Positions 31,501 to 40,933 of a stretch of 64,000 nt of DNA are shown piece by piece. Within the stretch, counting starts at the first letter, position 1, and every line of letters starts with the position of its first letter. The notes below the pieces were generated by a model. It saw nothing but the letters and a program-made list of their open reading frames with translations, was not told the DNA's origin and made no database searches. Made by a program: the position numbers and the translations under genes. Source of the stretch: UBA4781 sp963674975 (lineage in GTDB: Bacteria; Chloroflexota; Anaerolineae; Anaerolineales; Anaerolineaceae); assembly GCA_963674975.1 (NCBI GenBank), contig OY771913.1, positions 186,001 through 250,000 of the forward strand. Reading direction: 5' to 3'.

Positions 31501-33357
31501 TTAATTTGTTTTTAGTAAAGAGGGATTTTCTATGGTATATAAGAATTCTTGCTGATTTATTAAAATTGAACAGCCATAATAGATTCCAGAGATATAAGTA
31601 TTCTCTGAACTTGGAATAAGAATATAACGATTTTCCTTTGTTTGCAGATCAGTAACAACGGAAAAGATATATTCTTTCTCATCCAGTGTATTTTCTTTTA
31701 ATAAGTCAAAAAGGGTATGATTCTTGCTCATTCCATATTGGATAAATTTATCGTAACAAAGATTTGGGAATATAGAACAATTATCATCATGCGAGAGAAT
31801 AAAATAAGAACCATATTCAAGATCAAAGATGATTGGAACTTCTGAATCACTGCATTGGAGATCAAATTCAGGGAGATTACTAGATTTAGTGAAAACATTC
31901 AGCGGCACACCAATAAACAATAATCCTAATAGAAGGTAGCTGAAATAATCGAAAGGAACAGATACAGTTGTGGATTTATTTAGATCATTCATTGGATTTC
32001 GTTTGAGAGCTCTATCCAGGAGATCATTGAATCCAAGGGCGGGAAAAACTAATAAAAATGGGATTACAGCAGCATAGGTGCGTAAATGCCCGGAATCTTT
32101 CGGAACAGCAAAGGGAATAGAAAGGAAAATGCCGATGAATATAAAAAGCATTAATGAATGAAAACTTCCCTTTCTGTTTTTTATTAATTGAATAAAACCT
32201 AAAATAGAAAGCACGGAAAAAAAGGACCAGGAGATATAATTCCCTAACGTTTTAATAGGATTGGTAATATACACAAAAGCCCAATCATTGGAAGGTAGGA
32301 AGAAATCGCGATAAGCTTTAAGTGTTCCAAGTACGATACCAATTGGATTTCGTAAAATATTATCAAAAGAAAGAGATAATATCTCAGAAGAATCCGTAAC
32401 GCCGGGAAAGTCTTCATAAATTTGTGTCCAGCCTGCTCCACCTTTTGTTTGCCCATAAAAACCATAAGCAAATGAGGAGAACATGTGGGTACCGGATTCT
32501 GAAAAGGATGATTGAAAAAAAGAATTGATTAAAAATCCCAGGCATAACATGAACCCTAGAGCAATAAGAGGTAGATTTATCTTCTTATTATTTTTATAAA
32601 AGAAATACCATAGCAGGATCATAGGTAAAATCACAAGAGAGCTTGGGCGGGTGTTTTGAGATAGTGAGAGGAATAAAAATCCAAGCAGAAAAGAAGCAAA
32701 GTTTTTAGTCCTTATTCCCTGCATGAGAAAGGTAAATGCAATAAGAACAAGCGGTAGACCAAGATCTTCTGTCATGAAGGAATATTGGTAATTACGAATA
32801 AAATAAAAGAGTCCTAGAACGAAGAAAAAGAGGGTACGCTTGAGGATACTACGGTTAATTTCTTTCAAAAAGAAGTAAAGAGATGTAATAAAGACAAATG
32901 TTTGAAACAGCAAGGCAAAACGGATGTTGGATTTTGTAAGAAATAAGATAAGGGATAAAAAAGCTGGATAGATTGGTCTACCTGGTAACAGAGGATCTAG
33001 ATTTATTCCATTATTAAGATTCCCTGCACTTAAATAATAATACATGCTGTCACGATGGGGGATTAATCCGCCGATAATTGCTTGATTGGTAGAACCAGTA
33101 CTCCACATATAAGACAAGGGCAATGAGAATAAAACCAATAGAACAAAAAAGAATGCAAAATCGATCCGTATCACTGCTTGAGCGATTAACGAGATGATTA
33201 AGATGACGATAAATGATACTATACCTGTACCCATAAACATACCGGATATATCAGGTGAAAATCTGGGTAACAAACGAGTTGAAAATAATAAAAAGAGAAT
33301 CGAGAGTAATAAAAATAAACTATTGATCAGAAAGTATTTTTGCTTGTAGAAGAACAT
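31501..33357 (-). CDS. Polytopic membrane protein, GT-C glycosyltransferase-like
   Basis: A 618-residue protein with about 12-13 hydrophobic helices in the first 470 residues and a soluble C-terminal domain. The layout and motifs recall GT-C lipid-sugar transferases: an acidic loop IPHRDSMYYYLSAG after the second or third helix, FMTEDLGLPLVLIA, and SQNTRPSSLVILP. The C-terminus after LNVFTKSSNLPEFDLQC is extracytoplasmic with several Cys. No specific transferase activity can be assigned. It is followed downstream by the riboswitch region, but on the same strand and probably as a separate transcript. Confidence 0.6.
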   Translation of the reverse strand: MFFYKQKYFLINSLFLLLSILFLLFSTRLLPRFSPDISGMFMGTGIVSFIVILIISLIAQAVIRIDFAFFFVLLVLFSLPLSYMWSTGSTNQAIIGGLIPHRDSMYYYLSAGNLNNGINLDPLLPGRPIYPAFLSLILFLTKSNIRFALLFQTFVFITSLYFFLKEINRSILKRTLFFFVLGLFYFIRNYQYSFMTEDLGLPLVLIAFTFLMQGIRTKNFASFLLGFLFLSLSQNTRPSSLVILPMILLWYFFYKNNKKINLPLIALGFMLCLGFLINSFFQSSFSESGTHMFSSFAYGFYGQTKGGAGWTQIYEDFPGVTDSSEILSLSFDNILRNPIGIVLGTLKAYRDFFLPSNDWAFVYITNPIKTLGNYISWSFFSVLSILGFIQLIKNRKGSFHSLMLFIFIGIFLSIPFAVPKDSGHLRTYAAVIPFLLVFPALGFNDLLDRALKRNPMNDLNKSTTVSVPFDYFSYLLLGLLFIGVPLNVFTKSSNLPEFDLQCSDSEVPIIFDLEYGSYFILSHDDNCSIFPNLCYDKFIQYGMSKNHTLFDLLKENTLDEKEYIFSVVTDLQTKENRYILIPSSENTYISGIYYGCSILINQQEFLYTIENPSLLKTN

Positions 33358-33423
33358 TTTGCTCCTTATAAAAAATATACGAAAGCAGGTAATTTAAACT
33401 GTCTTTGATATATTGATGAATAT

Positions 33424-33582
33424 TTAAAGCGAATATCTTCCCGGTAGGTCCGGGACTTGCTTGATGAAATTCATTATGAATTTCTTGTGCCCTTCATTTA
33501 AAAAAGAATACCAGATAGCTCCGCCAGCTGCCAGCAAGAGTAAAACAAATAAAAATCTCAAAAAACCATGGTGATTGCGCAT
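33424..33582 (-). CDS. Small single-pass membrane protein
   Basis: About 52 residues from the internal ATG at 33582, which has GGGAG upstream. The longer start at 33618 overlaps the CrtI-like gene and lacks a ribosome site. One transmembrane helix (FLRFLFVLLLLAAGGAIWYSF) is followed by a short basic tail ending in DLPGRYSL. It lies immediately after the FAD oxidoreductase gene on the same strand and is probably cotranscribed with it. No family is recognised. Confidence 0.55.
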   Translation of the reverse strand: MRNHHGFLRFLFVLLLLAAGGAIWYSFLNEGHKKFIMNFIKQVPDLPGRYSL

Positions 33583-33607
33583 AGGTATTATTTCTCCCTG
33601 ACTTAAT

Positions 33608-35107
33608 TTAATGTTCATATTTTTCTATCAAATTAGCGGCGATCATTCCTGAGGCAATAGTGGATGGCACGCCTCCGCCCGGGTGGGTGGATGCGCCCAC
33701 CAGATATAATCCCTTGATGTTCTTGGAGCGCGCAGCCGGTCTAAAGATAGCCTGCGCGGGAAGGTCCTGCTGGAGGGCGTAGATGGCTCCCTGCGGCAGG
33801 CACAAACGCCGTTCATAATCAAGCGGGGTGGAGCATTCAACATATTTCACATGCTCTTTCAACCCGGGTATGGCAAAGCGTGAGTAGTAATCGATCTCCT
33901 TCTCGATGAATTCCTGCTTGATATCATCCCAGTTGCCCTGTGCGAGATTGTAGAAACCTTCAGGAATGAGGTTGATGACATGCTTGCCTTTGGGGGCAAG
34001 AGAGGTATCTGAATGTGATGGCCAGCAGATGAGACCGATCGTTTCATAATTCAACTCACCATGATCTACATATTTCCACCAGTACTGGTTGACGTCTTCC
34101 GGGGTGGCAGCGATCAGGTTGTGGTGCGCTTCCAACGGGGGAATATAATCCACGCCCAGGTAGATCATCGGAACGGCTTTGGAATAGGCATAGCTGCGGA
34201 TGCCTTTACGGGCAATCGGTGGGAGATATTCCTCGCCGATCAATTTCTGATAAAGGGTTTTGGCGTTGATATCCGAAACCACCACCTGGGTGGTGATCTC
34301 CGTTCCATCTGCAAGAAACACGCTCTGCGTACGCTGACCGCGTACGACCACTTTCTCTACCTTGCTGTTCAGCTTCACCTGCATCCCAAAACGCTCTCCC
34401 ATGCGCTTGAGTGCTTCAGGGATCTTGATCATCCCACCACGAGGGTAATAAATACCCATCTGCTCGGTGTAGGGGATCATGGCATAGGGTCCGGGAACCA
34501 GCGCGGGCGGCAATCCAAAATATAATGATTGATAACCCATAGTCTGGAGAACGCGTTCATCCTTGAAGAAGCGTTCAAGAACGCACTGATAGCTGGAAAG
34601 GAAAGTCGGCAGGTATTTTGCCATGCGCGGCTGTTTGCCCAGCATGGCGAACATGTCTGCCATGGTATCGGCGGGCATGCTGAAGAAAGTATCCAGTGTG
34701 ACATCCGCCATTTCGGAGCAAAATGCTACGAAATCCTTCCAACGCCTGCCGTCTTCAGGTGAAATAGAGTTGATCAATTCCCCGGTTTTTTCAATAGAAA
34801 AGGGAATGGTTATGCGGCTGCCATCCAGACGGATGACGGACATGACCGGATCGCAGGGAATGAGATCTACTTCATTCTGCAGGGTGGTACCCAGCTTCTT
34901 AAAAACATCTTCAATGGGTTTGATGATCTCCACGATCGAAGCGCCGGTATCAAAATGAAAACCATCCCGCTCAAAAGAAGAGCAGCATCCTCCAATTCGA
35001 TCGGTTTGTTCTAGAACTAGCACTCTGTGACCCTGGGAAGCCAGAAGAGCTCCGGCTGATAATCCCCCCAGACCTGCACCGATAACAATAACATCCATGT
35101 CTTTCAT
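33608..35107 (-). CDS. Phytoene desaturase-like FAD-dependent oxidoreductase
   Basis: A 499-residue flavoprotein. The dinucleotide motif VIVIGAGLGGLSAGALLASQGH is at the N-terminus, followed by LEQTDRIGGCCSSFERDGFHFDTG, a CrtI/carotenoid-isomerase-type feature. The C-terminus is IKGLYLVGASTHPGGGVPSTIASG, the family FAD signature. Members desaturate or isomerise carotenoids or act on retinoids and other lipids. No other carotenoid genes are nearby, so the substrate is open. The neighbouring small membrane protein may tether it. Confidence 0.82.
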   Translation of the reverse strand: MKDMDVIVIGAGLGGLSAGALLASQGHRVLVLEQTDRIGGCCSSFERDGFHFDTGASIVEIIKPIEDVFKKLGTTLQNEVDLIPCDPVMSVIRLDGSRITIPFSIEKTGELINSISPEDGRRWKDFVAFCSEMADVTLDTFFSMPADTMADMFAMLGKQPRMAKYLPTFLSSYQCVLERFFKDERVLQTMGYQSLYFGLPPALVPGPYAMIPYTEQMGIYYPRGGMIKIPEALKRMGERFGMQVKLNSKVEKVVVRGQRTQSVFLADGTEITTQVVVSDINAKTLYQKLIGEEYLPPIARKGIRSYAYSKAVPMIYLGVDYIPPLEAHHNLIAATPEDVNQYWWKYVDHGELNYETIGLICWPSHSDTSLAPKGKHVINLIPEGFYNLAQGNWDDIKQEFIEKEIDYYSRFAIPGLKEHVKYVECSTPLDYERRLCLPQGAIYALQQDLPAQAIFRPAARSKNIKGLYLVGASTHPGGGVPSTIASGMIAANLIEKYEH

Positions 35108-35289
35108 AGGTTTGTCCTTTTTTCTTGTTCGACGTCTTACCGGTTAATTCTTTAAATATTTTATTCTATTTTTCTTGTTATGGATAAAAAGAAATCATAG
35201 AAATTAGAGTACTGCATAATGAAACAATGCTCTGAATGGATATAATGATTTTATAATCAGGAAAGCGATCAAGGAGAATTATCATACAC

Positions 35290-35796
35290 ATGTTTAAAAC
35301 AATGAATAGTCATGAATATGAGAAATATATCAAAGAATCCTTGCAGGAGTTTAAAAGGCAACTACTGATCACAGGTGATAGAACCGAGCAAGAAGTCGAA
35401 GAAAACACTCGCAAACAAATAGAAGATATCCTGCCTGATGGTATTAAAACCAAAGGACATTATTTCTTCAATGTTATGGATGGAAAGACCAATGAAAAAA
35501 TTGGGAATCTCTGGCTGGCAGTTAAAAATGGTGACGATGGGCTGCCCACTGTTTTCATTTACGATATCATAGTCAATGCTGATTACAGGGGGAAAGGATA
35601 TGGGGAAAAAACCCTTTTAGAAGTTGAAGAATTTGCCAGAGAATACAAAGCGAAAAAAGTCTTTTTACATGTATTCGCGCACAATCTTATCGCTTTTGAA
35701 TTGTACAAAAAGATCGGATACAGGGTGGTAAAGGAATTCAAAGATAAAAAGGAAGAACATATTCTCAGCTACCGCATGGTAAAAGAAATAGATTGA
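35290..35796 (+). CDS. GNAT-family N-acetyltransferase
   Basis: A 168-residue protein. The N-terminal half is helical and charged (SLQEFKRQLLITGDRTEQEVEEN, shortened here to its core). The acetyl-CoA-binding motif A is YDIIVNADYRGKGYGEKTL around residues 97-115, followed by FAHNLIAFELYKKIGY, the standard GNAT C-terminal motif. It transfers an acetyl group from acetyl-CoA to an unknown amine. A gene with its own upstream region, facing the BMP transporter operon with its stop 6 bases from the convergent permease stop. Confidence 0.85.
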   Translation: MFKTMNSHEYEKYIKESLQEFKRQLLITGDRTEQEVEENTRKQIEDILPDGIKTKGHYFFNVMDGKTNEKIGNLWLAVKNGDDGLPTVFIYDIIVNADYRGKGYGEKTLLEVEEFAREYKAKKVFLHVFAHNLIAFELYKKIGYRVVKEFKDKKEEHILSYRMVKEID

Positions 35797-35802
35797 ATCT
35801 CT

Positions 35803-36759
35803 TTACTTTTTCTCTTCACGAACAAAGGGAATGCCCAGAGCGGTGGGTGTACCCAGTTTCTTACTTTTTCTCTCTATCATGGTGATAAGCACCAGCACCA
35901 GGATGGTGGCAATATAAGGAAGCATATTCAAGAATGATGAGGGAAGGGTGGTGCCGGCAGCCTGCATACGGAACTGCAGAGCATTAATACCGCCAAACAG
36001 GAGCGCCCCCAGTACCGCGCGCAGGGGATTCCAGGTGGAAAATATAACCAGAGCAATAGCGATCCAACCGCGACCGCCTGTGATATTATCAGCCCAACCC
36101 TGCAGATAGCCAAGAGAAAGATGCGCACCGGCAATTCCCATCAGGATAGCACCGACTACTGTATAGATAAAGCGAGTTTTGGTTACATTCATCCCCAACG
36201 CGTCGATCGCCTGTGGGTTTTCACCAACTGCCCGAAGTTCCAGCCCTTGCCGGGTCTTATAGATAAAGAACCAGATCAGTGGAATAAGGATATAAAGGAT
36301 ATAGACCATAATATCCTGGTTGAAGAGTGCTTCACCGATGAACGGTATCTCTCGAAGGTAGGGGATCGCAATGCGCTCGAAAGCAGGACCCTGCAGCCCA
36401 ACCATGGTTGTATTTCCGGGTCCAAGGCGCTGACCCATAAAGCTTGCCAATCCGGTACCGAAAATGGTCATTGCCAGACCACAAACAACCTGTTCGGCAC
36501 GCAGAGTGATGGTGAGAAAAGCATGGATGCAGCCCAGGATCAATCCAACGAACATTGCGGTTAACAAACCTATCCAGGCATTGCCGGAATGATACGCAGC
36601 AGCGAAAGCGGAAGCAGCGCCAACCATCATGATCCCTTCGACTCCCAGATTCTGAATTCCGGAACGTTCTGTAAGAATGGCGCCAAAGGTGGCATACAGC
36701 AGAGATGTTCCTGCCCGAATTGTGATTATTAAAATAGAAAGGATGAAAGCCTCATTCAT
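35803..36759 (-). CDS. BMP-type nucleoside/sugar ABC transporter permease 2
   Basis: A 318-residue membrane protein with about eight to nine helices. Landmarks of the YufQ/NupQ branch are TSLLYATFGAILTERSGIQNLGVEGIMMVGA, shortened to its centre SGIQNLGVEG, plus GENPQAIDALGMNV and GRGWIAIALVIFSTWNP. It forms one half of the transmembrane channel with the permease encoded just upstream, which overlaps it by eight bases. With the BmpA-like binding protein it probably imports nucleosides or sugars. Confidence 0.87.
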   Translation of the reverse strand: MNEAFILSILIITIRAGTSLLYATFGAILTERSGIQNLGVEGIMMVGAASAFAAAYHSGNAWIGLLTAMFVGLILGCIHAFLTITLRAEQVVCGLAMTIFGTGLASFMGQRLGPGNTTMVGLQGPAFERIAIPYLREIPFIGEALFNQDIMVYILYILIPLIWFFIYKTRQGLELRAVGENPQAIDALGMNVTKTRFIYTVVGAILMGIAGAHLSLGYLQGWADNITGGRGWIAIALVIFSTWNPLRAVLGALLFGGINALQFRMQAAGTTLPSSFLNMLPYIATILVLVLITMIERKSKKLGTPTALGIPFVREEKK

Positions 36760-37843
36760 GTTCCGACTCTCCGTGTACGATTGTTTTTTTGTGAATTATC
36801 TTTATCCTGTAGGTATGGAATATTGAACCACCCAGCATGAAGAAGAGGATGGCACCCTGTAGAATATCTGCAACTGCCGCAGGGGTCTGCATGGCGATCT
36901 GCAGTTGATCACCGCCAACCAGCAATGCTCCCATAAAGAAGGCAACGAATAGAATAGACCAGGGGTTCAAACTTGCCAGCCAGGCAACGATAATGGCTGT
37001 ATACCCGTACCCAACAGCCAAACCAGTATAGAGCCTGTGGGAGATGCCAGAAACCTCTGCCATACCGGCAATACCTGAAAGACCGCCTGAGAGCAGCATG
37101 ACAACAAGGATGTTTTTTGTAATATTGATGCCCGTATAGCGGGCAGCTTTAGGATTTTCACCGATCAATCGGATCTCATACCCAAATTTTGTGTATTTCA
37201 AGATAAACCATAGCATTACAGCACCCAGCACGGCAAAGATAATGCCGTAATGCACGCGTCCTGTCAGACGAGGAAGCCAGGCAGCTTCGACAAACTGCGC
37301 TGTTCCCGGAAAACCATATCCTTTTGGGTCTCTCCATGGTCCGAGATACAAATATTCAACCAGAAGGATGGCAATGTAATTCATCATCAGGGTTGTCAGG
37401 ATCTCATTGACGCCAATCGCCGCTTTCAACATTGCCGGGATCAAAGCCCAAAAAGCACCGATCAATGCGCCAGCCAGAAACATAACGGGGAGAAGGAGGG
37501 AAGAAGGGATGACATCCTTCAGAAATAGGGCTACATAGGCTGCAGCGATTCCACCCATAGCAAGCTGCCCTTCGGCACCAATGTTCCAGAAATGCATCTG
37601 GAATGCGATGGAAACACCCAACCCTGTCAGCATAAGCGGAACGGCTTTCACCAGCGTTTCAGTAAGCGAATAGGTGCTGCCTAATGCCCCTTTGACCATA
37701 ACTGAATATGCCTGAATGGGATTGATGCCAAATATGATCAGGATTACTGCACAAAAAACGAGGGCGAGAAAGAAGGATATCAATGGGATCAGAAATCCGG
37801 ATAATCTACTCTGATCGGTTCTTTTTTCGAATTGAATTCTCAC
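36752..37843 (-). CDS. BMP-type nucleoside/sugar ABC transporter permease 1
   Basis: A 363-residue membrane protein of the YufP/NupP branch with nine to ten helices. Markers include WNIGAEGQLAMGGIAAAYVA, GVNEILTTLMMNYIAILLVEY, and GENPKAARYTGINI. The last is shared with CUT2 permeases and suggests a common fold. It overlaps the ATPase stop by four bases upstream and the second permease by eight bases downstream, so all are translated from one message. Confidence 0.88.
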   Translation of the reverse strand: MRIQFEKRTDQSRLSGFLIPLISFFLALVFCAVILIIFGINPIQAYSVMVKGALGSTYSLTETLVKAVPLMLTGLGVSIAFQMHFWNIGAEGQLAMGGIAAAYVALFLKDVIPSSLLLPVMFLAGALIGAFWALIPAMLKAAIGVNEILTTLMMNYIAILLVEYLYLGPWRDPKGYGFPGTAQFVEAAWLPRLTGRVHYGIIFAVLGAVMLWFILKYTKFGYEIRLIGENPKAARYTGINITKNILVVMLLSGGLSGIAGMAEVSGISHRLYTGLAVGYGYTAIIVAWLASLNPWSILFVAFFMGALLVGGDQLQIAMQTPAAVADILQGAILFFMLGGSIFHTYRIKIIHKKTIVHGESEHE

Positions 37844-39399
37844 GTGGTCTTTTTCTCCTTCCCAATTTTTGTGATGTTTGCAAGCGGTTGTCCCGCCATC
37901 ATCATTCCGATCGTTTCGAGGCTTGTTGATTCAGGATCAACCGTACCCATGATCTTGCCTTCGTACAGCACGATGATGCGATCAGATAGCTGTGTGATCT
38001 CTTCCAGATCTTCTGAAATGAGGAGGATCGCAGAACCCTTATCACGCTGTTCAAGCAGTGTGGAGCGGACTGATTCTGTCGCACCCACATCCAAACCGCG
38101 GCTCGGGTAAACAGCTATCAACATACCCTGGCTGGCAGTGATCTCACGGGCGAGGATTAAGCGCTGCTGGTTTCCTCCCGAAAGCAGGCGGGCTGGCGTT
38201 TCGGCTGAAGGTGTTTTGATCTCAAATACCTCGATAAGATTCTTTGTGAATTGAAGGATGTTTTTCTTTTTTACAAGCTGTCCCTGCAAAATAGGGGGTT
38301 TGCGGTAAGCTTTCATTACCAGATTATCGGAAACGGGAAGATTGGCAGCCAGACCTACTCCAATCCTGTCTCCGGGTACATGACTGATACCAGCGTGGAT
38401 CACTTCAAATGGTGAAGAATTGGAAATATCTTTTCCATTTACCGATATCTTGCCGCTGGTAATATCCCTTAACCCGGTGATCACTTCTGCCAGCTCGCGC
38501 TGACCGTTCCCGGCAACGCCAGCTACTCCCAATATCTCACCGGTACAAATCTGCAGGTTCACATCAACCAGAGCCGGCAGCCCTTTATCATTGGTGGTGT
38601 GGATGTGCTCCAATTTAAGGACCGAATCTCCCTTTTTACATTTCTTCTTTTCAAGGTGGAAAAGAATATCTCTACCGACCATCAAGCGTGCCAATTCTTT
38701 CTTGGATGTATCTTTCGTTAATAGATTGGAAACCACATGACCTGCGCGCAGTACCGTCACTCGATCGGAGAATGATGTGACTTCATTCAACTTGTGAGTG
38801 ATAAGAATTACTGCTTTTCCTTCTTCAGTCATCTTCCGTAAAATCTTTGCCAGATCTGCTGCTTCTTCTGGGGTTAGAACTGCTGTGGGTTCATCAAGGA
38901 TCAATATTTCCGCACCGCGATAAAGCAGGCGCATGATCTCAACTCTTTGTTGTTCTCCAACCGAAAGCTGCCAGATGGCGGCATCAGGATCAACCATTAG
39001 GTGATATTGTTTTGAAAGCTCAAGGACACGTTTTTTCACCTGATTGGCATGAATATTTATTCCGCTGCTCTGCAAGCTGAGGATGATATTTTCAGTTACA
39101 GTGAGGCTTTCCACCAGCATAAAATGCTGATGAACCATTCCAATTCCATGAGAAATAGCATCTTTTGGTGATTGGAACTCCACCTCTTTCCCTTTTAGTG
39201 AGATCTGACCAGCATCCGGTTGATACAGTCCTGCAAGAATGTTCATCAGGGTAGTTTTACCAGCCCCATTTTCTCCTAAAAGAGCCAGGATTTCATGTGA
39301 ATGAACGTCAAGATCGATCCCGTCATTCGCAAGGACTCCTGGAAATTGTTTGGTGATGCCCCGCATCTGAACGGTAATGCTTTTATTTTCTGTGCCCAT
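37840..39399 (-). CDS. BMP-type ABC transporter ATP-binding protein
   Basis: A 519-residue protein with two ABC domains. The first has Walker A GENGAGKTTLMNILAG, signature LSVGEQQRVEIMRLL and Walker B ILILDEPTAVLTPEE. The second has degenerate Walker A GVAGNGQRELAEVITG and signature LSGGNQQRLILAREI. It couples ATP hydrolysis to uptake by the two permeases. It corresponds to YufO/NupO. A hairpin lies between it and the binding-protein gene, probably lowering its expression relative to the binding protein. Confidence 0.9.
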   Translation of the reverse strand: MGTENKSITVQMRGITKQFPGVLANDGIDLDVHSHEILALLGENGAGKTTLMNILAGLYQPDAGQISLKGKEVEFQSPKDAISHGIGMVHQHFMLVESLTVTENIILSLQSSGINIHANQVKKRVLELSKQYHLMVDPDAAIWQLSVGEQQRVEIMRLLYRGAEILILDEPTAVLTPEEAADLAKILRKMTEEGKAVILITHKLNEVTSFSDRVTVLRAGHVVSNLLTKDTSKKELARLMVGRDILFHLEKKKCKKGDSVLKLEHIHTTNDKGLPALVDVNLQICTGEILGVAGVAGNGQRELAEVITGLRDITSGKISVNGKDISNSSPFEVIHAGISHVPGDRIGVGLAANLPVSDNLVMKAYRKPPILQGQLVKKKNILQFTKNLIEVFEIKTPSAETPARLLSGGNQQRLILAREITASQGMLIAVYPSRGLDVGATESVRSTLLEQRDKGSAILLISEDLEEITQLSDRIIVLYEGKIMGTVDPESTSLETIGMMMAGQPLANITKIGKEKKTT

Positions 39400-39434
39400 G
39401 ATTTCATCCCGATTTTTAAATATATTAGAAAGAA

Positions 39435-39469
39435 GCCCCCAGAAGATAGTTTATCTTTCATCTGGGGGC
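39435..39469 (-). terminator. Intercistronic hairpin between binding protein and ATPase genes
   Basis: GCCCCCAGA (39435-39443) and TCTGGGGGC (39461-39469) form a 9-bp stem, extended inside by AGATA/TATCT. The T-rich stretch after it on the minus strand suggests partial termination or 3' protection. Confidence 0.6.
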
Positions 39470-39486
39470 AATATTATAAGTTGACC

Positions 39487-40635
39487 TTATTCGTCAGCCG
39501 GAATTGTGCCAACTACACCATCAACAAACCAATTGAGGCTAAGCAAATCAGCATCACTCATGCATTCGCCTTCAGGAACGATTATTTCACCATCCTGATT
39601 TAAAATGGGTCCGCAGAAGGGGTCGTAGCTGCCATCAACAATGAGGGCTTTTTCTTCTTCTACAAGTGCAATTACATCAGCGGGCACCAATGGACTGAAA
39701 TCAGCCAGCATGACAACATTGTCAGCCAAACCACCCCAATATGAATGGGGCGTCCATGTGCCATCCAGAACTGCCTGCACGGTGGAAATGTAATAAACAC
39801 CCCAGTTCCACATTGGACCGGTCAATACCGTATCACCGACGAACTGCGCCATATCGGAATCATAACCAATACTTAATTTACCGGCTTCCTGTGCAGCCTT
39901 TTGTGGCTCGGTCGTATCCTGGTGCTGAGCAATAATGTCCGCGCCTTCATCCAATAAGGCAACAGCCGCTTCGCGCTCAATTACAGGATCGTACCAGGTA
40001 TTGGTCCATACCACATGTACTTCAACATCCGGATTTACACTCTTGGCGCCAATGGTGAAAGCATCGATACCGCGAATAACTTCGGGAATCGCGAAGGCAC
40101 CTACATAACCGATAAAGTTGTTTTCAGTCATCTTACCGGCAACGATACCCGCAAGATAGCGTGCCTGGTAGATGCGACCGAAATAATTTGACATATTATC
40201 AGATGTGAGATATCCGGAGCAGTGTTCGAATATTACATCCGGGTACTCTGCTGCCACTGCCGCTGTGGGATCCATATACCCATAGCTGGTGGTGAAGACG
40301 ATCTTCGCACCTGCTTCTACAACGTCGCGAATGGCTTTCTCGGCATCCGGTCCTTCTGGAACATCGGGAACAGTGATCGTTTCCACCTGATCACCAAGCG
40401 CTTCTTCAAGCATCAATCGACCGCGTTCATGTTCATAAGTATAGCCAAGATCTCCGGGCTGACCGATGTAAATGAAAGCGATTTTAAGCTTCTCGGCAGG
40501 AGCCTCTTCTTCCACAACTGATTCTTCGGCTGCTGCTGGTTCTACTGCTGCTGCTTCCTTTGTAGTTCCACAAGAGCAAAACAGAATTGCGAGAATAAGG
40601 AAAGCAGATAAAATGAGCCATCGATTCTTACGCAT
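39487..40635 (-). CDS. BMP-family (BmpA/Med-like) substrate-binding lipoprotein
   Basis: A 382-residue exported protein with the lipobox ILFCSCGTT (Cys22), an Ala/Glu-rich linker, and a bilobed binding domain starting LKIAFIYIGQPGDLGYTYEH. Motifs AGAKIVFTTSYGYM, YQARYLAGIVAGKMTEN and DEGADIIAQHQDTTEPQ are typical of the BMP/PnrA family, which binds purine nucleosides or related ligands. It heads the four-gene transporter operon. The ligand is inferred from the family only. Confidence 0.87.
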   Translation of the reverse strand: MRKNRWLILSAFLILAILFCSCGTTKEAAAVEPAAAEESVVEEEAPAEKLKIAFIYIGQPGDLGYTYEHERGRLMLEEALGDQVETITVPDVPEGPDAEKAIRDVVEAGAKIVFTTSYGYMDPTAAVAAEYPDVIFEHCSGYLTSDNMSNYFGRIYQARYLAGIVAGKMTENNFIGYVGAFAIPEVIRGIDAFTIGAKSVNPDVEVHVVWTNTWYDPVIEREAAVALLDEGADIIAQHQDTTEPQKAAQEAGKLSIGYDSDMAQFVGDTVLTGPMWNWGVYYISTVQAVLDGTWTPHSYWGGLADNVVMLADFSPLVPADVIALVEEEKALIVDGSYDPFCGPILNQDGEIIVPEGECMSDADLLSLNWFVDGVVGTIPADE

Positions 40636-40933
40636 AACTTTCTCCTCCTTGAAATTGGTTAAATTCTTAACGAACTAACTAGATTTCATTAAAAGATTTC
40701 CCCACCTCCTTCTTTGAAAAAATAAAATATCTCGATGGAACCACAATGGAAGCTGATTTTTAATATTATATACTGGCATTTTTTAAAAGACATAGATTTT
40801 CATCACCCATTTTCTCAGTTAAATGATTAGGAAAATCAACGGCTGCTATAAGTGAAGTAAAATAAAAAGGTTCCCTTATGGAATCTACAAGGTAAACCTG
40901 GTTTATCAATACAACACGAAACGAGATTTTATA
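40636..40933. other. Divergent intergenic region, BMP operon and DUF89 gene
   Basis: About 300 AT-rich bases. A CTCCTCCTT (minus-strand AAGGAGGAG) just before 40636 serves the BMP gene. I looked for a purine-type riboswitch and found no convincing match. Promoters must lie here but no strong -35/-10 pair stands out. Confidence 0.45.

Noticed and set aside
40636..40933. Purine-type riboswitch before the BMP transporter
   Set aside because: No three-way-junction core or conserved loop sequence was found on the minus strand.
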